From: an uncultured Acidimicrobiaceae bacterium
GTDB taxonomy: Bacteria > Actinomycetota > Acidimicrobiia > Acidimicrobiales > RAAP-2
Reading direction: 5' to 3'
NCBI GenBank assembly: GCA_937894805.1
Contig: CALAYR010000114.1
Location: 1-20,013, forward strand
DNA: 20,013 bases
The notes below the pieces were generated by a model that worked only from the letters and a program-made list of their open reading frames with translations, was not told the DNA's origin and ran no database searches. The translations under genes were made by a program, and so were the position numbers. Shown one piece after another: positions 6,720 to 13,769 of this stretch (its first letter is position 1; each line of letters opens with the position of its first letter).

Positions 6720-8824
6720 GCGAGGAGTTCGCGTAGCGCCGTTTCGAGCTGGTCGGCCACCACCTCGGGGCGAAAGAGACGGTCGGCCTCTGCTCGGCAC
6801 TGCGCGGCCAATACCGACCGCTCACTATCGCTAAGCGCAGTCAACGAATGAAGATGAGCCACCACGGCACTGGCCTCATCGACGCCGATGGGGACGACAA
6901 GAGCAACGCTAGGCGCGACCTCCTCGCTCGCCCCGACACAAGGTGTGACGATGACCGGCACGCCCGCTGCCAGAGATTCGGCCACCGTGAGTCCAAATGG
7001 TTCGTATCGCGACAGCTGCAGTAGCGCCAGGCCGCTCTGAAGCGATTGGAATACCTCGGAGCGACTCTTGTGACCGACCACGTTGGACACTGAAGCATCG
7101 AACGAACTGACAGTGTCGCGATAGTCGCTCCAAAGCGAGTGGCTGCCAATTACTAGAAACTGGACAGACTCTTCACTCTCCGTGCGATCGCCTACCCATC
7201 TATGCGTTACTGCCGCTACAGCCTCCAGCCCCTTACGCACGGCCAGGCGTCCTACGACCAGAACATCATGCCCACCGGCGCCAACAGGAATCTCGTCAAC
7301 ATTGATGCAGTTGGGCACGACGCGAACTCGGCGGGAATCGACGCCGTAGTCCTCGATAATGGCATCACCGAAGTGGCGACTGATGGCCAACACGCCCGTC
7401 GCTCGACGCGCATCACGAGCTTGGCGAATACTGCGAAGTTGGAGCCATCGCGAGACGATCTGGTGCTTACTGGCCGACTGTTTGCTAACGCCCTCGCGAT
7501 ACTCACGACCCAACCACGTCCGTTCACCCTGGGCGTGGACGGACGGGTGCATGATGACTGGAATGCCAAGATTTTTCGGAATTCCCACACTCTCCATCGC
7601 GGAAAATTGGTAGATGAAGTCATAAGGGGTCGCTCGGTGGAGGGCGCGGAGCCGCTTTGCTAAGCGTTGTCGGCCACGAGCGGCAAAGAGCTGACTGGAC
7701 ATCATTTTGGTCAGTGGGATTTTCGAATACCACTTCTCGAAAGCGAAATTGGATCGCTCTACGACGTAGTTCAGACCCTCTCGAACGCCAAGGCCATATG
7801 GGTCGTCATCCTCTTTGGAGGCCACCACAAACACGTCGATGCTGTTTCCACGTTGCAGGAGCTGGTCGAGTAAAAGTCCTGCGACGCCCGGCGCTCCCCC
7901 TGCTTGGGGGTGAGGCGATGGCCCCACATAGGCAATTCGCCATCCAGGAAACCGCAGTCCCGGCACGGCTCGAGAATCACGCGACTCCAACAAACGCCAC
8001 TTCGTCAAGACGGTCCAGCCATTCACCGCAAGTTGACCACCGGCCACCCATAGCCAACGCCGAAACTTCCTAGGGGATCGAAACGCTCCTGTCTCGCGTC
8101 CAATCGATCGCCAGCGATGAGCGGCGCCCGTAAACGGCGCCCAGCGCAGTGGTCGCCGCGAGGCCTTTCGTTCGGGGTGTCGAGCAAGTACTAACCAGTC
8201 GTCAATCGCAATCACCCCTCGGCGGTGCCACTGTTTGGCCGAGAATGGGCGACCCGGGTGGACCACCCGCATGGATGGCTCGAACCCCACTGGCCCGACT
8301 TCTTTTTGAATGCGCCACGCCACATCACGGTCTTCGTGTGCCGCATGAGGAAACAGGCGATCGAACCCACCGACGGCCACAAAGGCTTCCCGTCGGTAGG
8401 CGACATTGCACGTGAGGAAACTCCCTCCGTCATGATCTTCGACAGAGTGTTCGTAGATGGCTGAAAAGGGTGGAGATGTCGTGTCGCCCGTGACCCCCGC
8501 GAACGTGGGATTCGCATTGAGGAACGTCTGAGCCGCGGCGACCCATCCCTCCTGGACGGCAACATCATCGTCGGTAAAGAGAATGATTGATCCAGTGGAG
8601 TGCTGGACGCCGTAGTTGCGTGCCCTCGCCGGCCCAATTCCCGACGTGCGCAAAAAGGTCACGCCAGGAAAGGTGTCGCCGTCGTAGGCGGGAGAAGAAC
8701 CGTCGTCGACGACAACAATCTCCCCGTGCCCATTAAGTGCTTCAATCTGCGGCCGGAGCAGGGACAGCAGGGCCCCAAGGAGTTCCGGTCGGTCCTTGGA
8801 CGCTATGACGACGGATATCTCCAC
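6716..8824 (-). CDS. Bifunctional glycosyltransferase: GT2 domain fused to GT4 domain
   Basis: A 702-residue protein combines two unrelated glycosyltransferase folds. Residues 1-285 are a GT2 domain: ISVVIASKDRPELLGALLSLL, VVVDDGSS (D40-D41), the metal motif FTDDD (D85-D87), the acceptor loop FLTCNVAYRREAF and the catalytic-base region HEDRDVAWR (163-171). From about residue 295 a GT4 begins with WRIAYVGPSPHPQAGGAPGV and continues with VVGRLAVRKGLEAVAAV (Arg and Lys) and the EX7E motif EPFGLTVAE (E608 and E616). Such fusions suggest two consecutive sugar additions by one polypeptide. No frameshift was seen, and the linker of about 10 residues looks intact, so this appears to be a genuine fusion. 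It starts at GTG 8824, four bases after the TAG of the upstream gene, and is the last gene of its unit. Each donor is unknown. Confidence 0.92.
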   Translation of the reverse strand: MEISVVIASKDRPELLGALLSLLRPQIEALNGHGEIVVVDDGSSPAYDGDTFPGVTFLRTSGIGPARARNYGVQHSTGSIILFTDDDVAVQEGWVAAAQTFLNANPTFAGVTGDTTSPPFSAIYEHSVEDHDGGSFLTCNVAYRREAFVAVGGFDRLFPHAAHEDRDVAWRIQKEVGPVGFEPSMRVVHPGRPFSAKQWHRRGVIAIDDWLVLARHPERKASRRPLRWAPFTGAAHRWRSIGRETGAFRSPRKFRRWLWVAGGQLAVNGWTVLTKWRLLESRDSRAVPGLRFPGWRIAYVGPSPHPQAGGAPGVAGLLLDQLLQRGNSIDVFVVASKEDDDPYGLGVREGLNYVVERSNFAFEKWYSKIPLTKMMSSQLFAARGRQRLAKRLRALHRATPYDFIYQFSAMESVGIPKNLGIPVIMHPSVHAQGERTWLGREYREGVSKQSASKHQIVSRWLQLRSIRQARDARRATGVLAISRHFGDAIIEDYGVDSRRVRVVPNCINVDEIPVGAGGHDVLVVGRLAVRKGLEAVAAVTHRWVGDRTESEESVQFLVIGSHSLWSDYRDTVSSFDASVSNVVGHKSRSEVFQSLQSGLALLQLSRYEPFGLTVAESLAAGVPVIVTPCVGASEEVAPSVALVVPIGVDEASAVVAHLHSLTALSDSERSVLAAQCRAEADRLFRPEVVADQLETALRELLA

Positions 8825-8828
8825 GGCT

Positions 8829-11039
8829 CTATTCCAGCACGGATTCGTAGACCGACTCGACCAACCGGCCCATCAGAGGCGCGCCGTATCGTGTCGCTGT
8901 CGCCCGAGCCTGGTTGCCGAGCTGCACCCGATCGAAGTCACCCGCACTCAATCGGCGAAGCACCTCGGCCAAGGACCCGGCGTCATTTGGCTCGTAGAAG
9001 AGGCCGTTGACGCCGTCGACAACAAAGTCCAACACCCCTCCATGTCGGGGCACCACAACGACACGACCCGCGGCCATCGACTCGGTGACCACGTTGCCAA
9101 AAGGTTCCGGCGATCGTGACGTCAAAACGGTGACATCAACGTTCGCCACCGCCGAGGGCACATCATCAACCGCCCCGAGAAAATGCACTCGATTTCCGAA
9201 AGACTCGGCCTGTTCATGCAAGCGGTCCTGGTAGGAAATTTCATCAAAGAGTGCGCCTCCGACGAAGGAGACGGACACGGGAACGTCGCCGAGCAGGGCG
9301 AGAGCTTCCAGCATGAGGTCTTGACCTTTCCATGCCGCGATGCGACCAATGACGCCGATACGTAATTCCTGTTGAGCCACGGGTGTCGGCACGTCGAAGA
9401 ACGCTCCATCGACCGGACTGTGAATGATGCGTGCGTCGCTGTTGGTTGCCTGGGCCGTGACGTGCGAGTTGGCAATCACCGCATCTGTACGTGCCGCTAA
9501 CAACATCCTCAGCACGCGGACTGTCGCCATCGTGAGGTATGGCGGTGACCAGAGATCACGCACGTGCGTAACTACTCGCCAGGGACGACCCAGCGACGCC
9601 AACGAGCCCAAAACAAAGGCCTTGAGGGAATTTGTATGGACCAAGACAGCCCCACGACGATGCAAAATTCGGCTGAGGCGAACGGAAAAGATCAGCGAAT
9701 CCCATAACGAAACCGCAAATCCACGCCAAATAGTTTCTCGTCGACGTGACTGCGTCCTTTGATTCATCGGGAGCACTTCGTACGTGATTCGCCGGCGCCG
9801 CAGTTCGGCTTCGAAGGGACCGCTCTCGAAGAGCACCACATGGGGAATGAACCGACCTCGTGTCGCGAGTGCTTCCGCTGTGCGAGCAATAGCCAGCTCC
9901 CCACCACTCAGGCGCGCCGTGTGGTCGAGGACAATCGCCGCTCGAGGCTCCTCCACTCGCGTGAGCAGCGCTTGATAGTGCTGCTCAAAGTATCCAGCCA
10001 CCGCCGACCACGACAGCCCGGCGATGCCTTGGCGAATCGTGGCGGGGTCTGCGTCTCGTTGGCCCAATGCACTGGTAATCCTGGACGCCAACTCGCTGCT
10101 GTCTCCTGCGGGAAATGCCGTGACGTACGGGGACATTTCGGCCACTTCAACAAGACCGTCAACATCACTGACAACAACCGGAGTTCCCGCCGCCAAGGAC
10201 TCAAGAACGACCAATCCGAAACCCTCATGGGCCCGAGTCGGCACCACGGTAAGTGAGGCCGCACACATCCAATCAGTTCGCTCCATCTCGCTAACGAGAC
10301 CTACCAGCCGCACCCTTCCGGACAGTTGTAACGATTCAACGAGCGCTTCGAGCGCGGGACGTTCGGGTCCGTCGCCCACAATCACCAACTCGGCTTCCGG
10401 CAACTCCACCATCGCGTGAAGGAGCGTGTCGAGGCCCATCCGCGCAACCAGTCTTCGGACCGCCACGACGAGGTGAGCGTTGGGGTCTACGTCGAGTTTG
10501 CTGCGAGCCTCAGTCCGTGTCGTCAAACTCTGGAAGTGAACTCCGGGGGGCACCACGCTCACTCGTTCGGGTCGAACACCGTAGGTTGCAATAGCGACCT
10601 GGGCGAACGCGTGTGACAACACGACGACCGATTCAGCTCGGCGTAAGACAAATCGCTCCAAACGACGTTTGATGATTGAAGCCACCAATGATCCGCCCGT
10701 CCAACGACTCTCGTCAGCCCAGGGACCTTGGAAATGCACGACCATCGGACGGTGGTGAAGGGCGCCTGTAGCTACCGCCAGGACGGCGTGAGCCGCAAAG
10801 TGAACATCGAGAAGGTCCGCGTCAGATCGGCGAATAACGCGGGCGGCCTCAAGATTTCGCCGCCATAGAGGACCTGGTTCCAAAGGATGGTGGGGCTCCT
10901 CGTTGCCACCAACCCAAGTGGAGGCGGCGTCCACGCCTTGAGCGCGAAGCGCATCGACCAGATTGGTGCAGTAGGTGTTCAGTCCACCAACCCGAACCGT
11001 CAGTGATTCCAGTCCAACATGGAGCACCGACAAGCTCAC
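8829..11039 (-). CDS. Tandem glycosyltransferase: two GT4 domains in one protein
   Basis: A 736-residue protein carries two complete GT-B modules. The first (about 1-362) has VGLESLTVRVGGLNTY at its N terminus, VAVRRLVARMGLDTLL, VIVGDGPERPAL and EX7E in EGFGLVVLE (E272 and E280). The second (about 368-736) has IVLDHTARLSGGELAIART, GRIAAWKGQDLMLEAL and EX7E in EPFGNVVTE (E645 and E653). In module 1 the lysine that normally follows the RL motif is replaced by Met201, whereas module 2 keeps Lys571. I recall RRLVxRMG-like variants among actinobacterial GT4 enzymes, so this need not mean loss of activity. The two modules differ clearly in sequence, so recent duplication is unlikely. The GTG start overlaps the upstream TGA as GTGA. 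It would add two sugars or one disaccharide step. Confidence 0.92.
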   Translation of the reverse strand: MSLSVLHVGLESLTVRVGGLNTYCTNLVDALRAQGVDAASTWVGGNEEPHHPLEPGPLWRRNLEAARVIRRSDADLLDVHFAAHAVLAVATGALHHRPMVVHFQGPWADESRWTGGSLVASIIKRRLERFVLRRAESVVVLSHAFAQVAIATYGVRPERVSVVPPGVHFQSLTTRTEARSKLDVDPNAHLVVAVRRLVARMGLDTLLHAMVELPEAELVIVGDGPERPALEALVESLQLSGRVRLVGLVSEMERTDWMCAASLTVVPTRAHEGFGLVVLESLAAGTPVVVSDVDGLVEVAEMSPYVTAFPAGDSSELASRITSALGQRDADPATIRQGIAGLSWSAVAGYFEQHYQALLTRVEEPRAAIVLDHTARLSGGELAIARTAEALATRGRFIPHVVLFESGPFEAELRRRRITYEVLPMNQRTQSRRRETIWRGFAVSLWDSLIFSVRLSRILHRRGAVLVHTNSLKAFVLGSLASLGRPWRVVTHVRDLWSPPYLTMATVRVLRMLLAARTDAVIANSHVTAQATNSDARIIHSPVDGAFFDVPTPVAQQELRIGVIGRIAAWKGQDLMLEALALLGDVPVSVSFVGGALFDEISYQDRLHEQAESFGNRVHFLGAVDDVPSAVANVDVTVLTSRSPEPFGNVVTESMAAGRVVVVPRHGGVLDFVVDGVNGLFYEPNDAGSLAEVLRRLSAGDFDRVQLGNQARATATRYGAPLMGRLVESVYESVLE

Positions 11040-12142
11040 GCGCGACCTGCCGCAATCTCCCGATAGAGCTCTTCGTAGTTCGCAATCATGCGAGAAAGCG
11101 AAAATTCACGCGCTCTCCGTGACGCCAGCTTCCCCATCGATAAGACGTTGTTGCGATCCGAAGCCCAGGCGTCCAACCACCCCGCCAGTTGCGATGCGCT
11201 CCCGTCAAAAATCCTGCCGCCTTCATTCTCGCCAACGAGCCGACGCGCCACACCGACATCGGTCGACAACACTGCGCAGCCGGTCAGCGCGGCCTCGACG
11301 AGAAACAGTCCGAACGATTCGTATGTGGAGTTGCACAAAATAATGTCGTGTTTGGCGTATTCGGGCGCCACGTCGTCGAGCGGGCCAGTAAAAAACACTC
11401 GTTCGGCTAGCCCTAATGATTGCGCGAGCTTCAAGTACGGAGCGGCATCGCCCTTGCCCACTACGGTCAGTGTCGTCGCATGGTCGCGTGCCATCGCCAG
11501 TGCGCGAATTGCGCCACCGACGCCCTTGAGGGCAAAGTCACCGGTCACCATGAGGACCCTCAGCGACGCAACATTGGAACGCAGGACGTACGGAAAACCC
11601 TGTTCGTCAACGCCATTAGAGATCACTCGAACCGGCATGTCGGGATAGTGCTCACGGAGTTGGTCGGCTACGAGATCAGATACAGCAACCAAAAGACCGG
11701 TTTTTCGCGGAGTGAAGTTGCGGCGCTCCAACATGCGACCGATTGTGCGAGCAATGCGAGCGTTGAGATAGCGCCAAATTCTGCCCTCGCCTCTGACGAC
11801 TGTGGCGGCCGCCTGGCAGAGGTGCACCGTGGCGATGTCGGAGCCGCCATTATTGATTGCGCCGCACGTGTGGGATATTCCACCCTTGAGCATGAGATCG
11901 CTCTTAGTTGGTGCGCGAAAGTAGAAACCCGCGATTCGGGCAAACGCTGGTTTCTTGGCGATTTGCACTGGAATGCGCTCAAGCGCATGGTGCAGCTCGG
12001 GTAACCCTTCGCCCGCGACGATGTGCGTTGCAAACTGCTCGTTTAGTCCATTCAGGAGCGCGAAATTCATCCGCTCCATTCCCCCGCCGTGAGCGCTCAC
12101 CGAATGGGCAATGAACCAGATATCGATCGTGTCCTGATTCAT
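11036..12142 (-). CDS. Glycosyltransferase family 4
   Basis: This 368-residue GT-B enzyme has the glycine-rich N-terminal loop IAHSVSAHGGGMERMNFALL, typical of GT4 acceptor-side domains. Its donor half has RVLMVTGDFALKGVGGAIRAL (Lys206), LTVVGKGDAAPY and EX7E in ESFGLFLVE (E275 and E283). It resembles enzymes annotated as surface-polysaccharide glycosyltransferases. The usual GR before the lysine is replaced by TGDFALKG, a variant seen in WaaG-like branches. The ATG at 12142 overlaps the ligase stop (TGATG), so translation is probably coupled; GGAGGG lies 13 nt upstream, rather far. Its stop overlaps the GTG of the next gene. The sugar is unknown. Confidence 0.9.
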   Translation of the reverse strand: MNQDTIDIWFIAHSVSAHGGGMERMNFALLNGLNEQFATHIVAGEGLPELHHALERIPVQIAKKPAFARIAGFYFRAPTKSDLMLKGGISHTCGAINNGGSDIATVHLCQAAATVVRGEGRIWRYLNARIARTIGRMLERRNFTPRKTGLLVAVSDLVADQLREHYPDMPVRVISNGVDEQGFPYVLRSNVASLRVLMVTGDFALKGVGGAIRALAMARDHATTLTVVGKGDAAPYLKLAQSLGLAERVFFTGPLDDVAPEYAKHDIILCNSTYESFGLFLVEAALTGCAVLSTDVGVARRLVGENEGGRIFDGSASQLAGWLDAWASDRNNVLSMGKLASRRAREFSLSRMIANYEELYREIAAGRA

Positions 12143-13689
12143 CAGAATCGTGCCACCCTCCGTGGTTCGCCTGGCTTACGCCAGGTGAAGGCGGGCGCCG
12201 ACTCCACTGAAGGCAACGTTAGGGGCGCCTCGGCATCCTGCCTGCTCAACAGGCCGTCTCCAGCACCCACGAAAAACCAGAGCAGCCAACAAACCGAATA
12301 GAGGTTGCCATTAGTCCACTGCAGGAGCGTGGCCATAATCACGCCGAGTACTAGTAGTCCGAGGGGATCTCGGCGAACTACGGCGAGGCGATAACCCATG
12401 GCCGTCAACCGCCAGAGCATCAAGAAGTAGATAATCAGGCCAAAAATTCCAAAAGCGATTCCCATATTGCCGGGGTCGAATTCCGTTCCAGCCGTCTTGC
12501 TCGTTGTGCTGTAGCGACTAGACGCCAAGTTGGTAGAGCCAGAACCGTGTCCGAACGGGTTCTTAAATGCCGAAAACATGCCCACTCGAGTCGCCTTGAT
12601 GTGCCCGGGCAATGACGATCCGGCACCGGTCGGGTCAGTAATACCGCTTAGTTGATGATTTACCAGAACGGCTGCCGTTGAGTCGGGCCCTTGTAGTGCC
12701 GCCGATCCACCGCCACCTCCGATCGCTCCCGCAAACACAACCAGTAGCACCACGGCCGACGCGCCGAAAATAGCGACAGTGATGGGTCGCATCCGAAAGC
12801 GAGCGGCCGTCACAACGCCCAGGGCTAGTGCTGAGACGAAGATGGACGTTCGTTGCGACTCATAAAAAAGTGCCAGGGCGACAACGGTCATTGCGGCGAG
12901 ATGAAGTGGAAGTGGTAGCCGAACTGACTTTGCGGCCAATATGGACCAGACAATCAGCCCCACGCTTAAAAACACGGCGTACTCCTGGGCTGATGAAAAG
13001 GTACTGAAGGCTCGGACAATGCCGGAGCCCAAGTTCAACGCGGTGTATCCCTTCGACTCAATCCAGGTCAGATCCCACGAAGGAAACTGCACAAACTGCT
13101 GATAGAGGCCGTAGAGGGAGGCCACCAACGAGAGGATCGCCACGTTCCACGCCACTCGCCACAGGACGTCGACCGAACCGAATCGTCGGCCAATCCAAAA
13201 TGCCAACGTCGGCACAAAGACAAAGAGGAGTCCGCCAACGCCGGCCATTAGTCCACCCTGCTTCGGGTTGGCCACTTCGAGGATTGCCACAATGTTGAAG
13301 GCGAGGACGACTCTCGCCAGTTTGGAGAGGGGTGGCGCCCCCTTGCTGTTAACCGTCACCAGCATCAAAACAATGAGGGCCACGGGACCAACAATCAGTA
13401 CAGGGTCACCGGAGAATGTGACGTTGCCGCCTCCGGGTGTGAAACGTCGCACAAAGCCTAGAAAGACCATCCAGACCGGCATGATGGTGATGAGCAACTC
13501 GGGACTGGACCATGCGAGCGATATCACCAACGGGATGGTTATCACCGCGAAAATAACGTGCGTACCGGCCACCAGCGAAATGAGCAACGAACCAACCGTT
13601 GCGACCAGGACGATGAGCCAAGACTGCCCACCTCGCGAGCTGCTCGGCTGCCCCAAAGGGGCCACGGAAGTACTCATCGAGACCGTCAC
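12142..13689 (-). CDS. O-antigen ligase/polymerase-like membrane protein (Wzy_C family)
   Basis: This 515-residue polytopic membrane protein likely polymerises repeat units (Wzy) or ligates the finished chain to an acceptor, on the outer face of the membrane. Hydrophobic segments fill residues about 25-330 and again 410-485, with 10-12 expected. The Wzy_C hallmarks are the block NLGSGIVRAFSTFSSAQEYAVFL, the short motif FYESQRTSIFVSALALG and a long extracytoplasmic loop. That loop begins with a glycine run (GGGGGS) and contains FKNPFGHGSGSTN, matching the NPxGxGxG pattern of ligases. Start: TTG 13707, GTG 13689 and ATG 13677 are all in frame. GTG 13689 is preferred because CAAAAT lies 6 nt upstream of it; none has a ribosome site. 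It is the first gene of a four-gene unit. As the only such gene here it is the best Wzy candidate, but polymerase and ligase cannot be told apart by sequence. Confidence 0.87.
   Translation of the reverse strand: MTVSMSTSVAPLGQPSSSRGGQSWLIVLVATVGSLLISLVAGTHVIFAVITIPLVISLAWSSPELLITIMPVWMVFLGFVRRFTPGGGNVTFSGDPVLIVGPVALIVLMLVTVNSKGAPPLSKLARVVLAFNIVAILEVANPKQGGLMAGVGGLLFVFVPTLAFWIGRRFGSVDVLWRVAWNVAILSLVASLYGLYQQFVQFPSWDLTWIESKGYTALNLGSGIVRAFSTFSSAQEYAVFLSVGLIVWSILAAKSVRLPLPLHLAAMTVVALALFYESQRTSIFVSALALGVVTAARFRMRPITVAIFGASAVVLLVVFAGAIGGGGGSAALQGPDSTAAVLVNHQLSGITDPTGAGSSLPGHIKATRVGMFSAFKNPFGHGSGSTNLASSRYSTTSKTAGTEFDPGNMGIAFGIFGLIIYFLMLWRLTAMGYRLAVVRRDPLGLLVLGVIMATLLQWTNGNLYSVCWLLWFFVGAGDGLLSRQDAEAPLTLPSVESAPAFTWRKPGEPRRVARF
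12170..12185 (-). other. Hairpin with GNRA-type loop near the end of the ligase coding region
   Basis: In the minus-strand message CCTGGC, loop GTAA, GCCAGG form a perfect 6-bp stem closed by a GNRA-type tetraloop. It lies in the last codons of the ligase gene and about 28 nt upstream of the coupled GT4 start at 12142. It might influence coupling or transcript stability; chance is possible. Confidence 0.3.
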
Positions 13690-13695
13690 AGGTTC

Positions 13696-13701
13696 ATTTT
13701 G
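13696..13701 (-). promoter_or_regulatory. -10-like box of the ligase unit (CAAAAT)
   Basis: On the minus strand CAAAAT is followed by 6 nt and the in-frame GTG at 13689, the same spacing as the TACAAT and TAGAAT boxes elsewhere in the window. It matches TANNNT except for its first base. No clear -35 box was found. An A+T-rich patch around AATATT (13713-13718) lies just upstream. Confidence 0.4.
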
Positions 13702-13757
13702 ACACAAGGACCAATATTTCTCTGCCTCACGCCCTCATGTCGATACTTTTGAAGGGG

Positions 13758-13763
13758 TAGAAT
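13758..13763 (+). promoter_or_regulatory. -10 box of the Wzz-kinase unit (TAGAAT)
   Basis: TAGAAT matches the TANNNT -10 consensus and is followed by exactly 6 nt and GTG 13770, so the expected transcription start coincides with the start codon. No ribosome site precedes the GTG and no clear -35 box is present at 16-18 bp. Together this points to a leaderless message. The remaining 80-bp divergent region shows only a TTTTGA direct repeat (13697 and 13747). Confidence 0.6.
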
Positions 13764-13769
13764 TCGCAC

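Noticed and set aside
6720..6732. GCGA-TCGC stem near the convergent junction as terminator
   Set aside because: Only four base pairs and no T-run; too weak to call.
11420..12004. A 194-codon open frame on the plus strand
   Set aside because: It is antisense to a GT4 with all motifs intact; the translation is low-complexity shadow without family features.
13699..13704. TTGACA, a perfect -35 hexamer on the plus strand
   Set aside because: It is 53 bp from the TAGAAT box and no -10 box lies 16-18 bp downstream, so it is probably chance.
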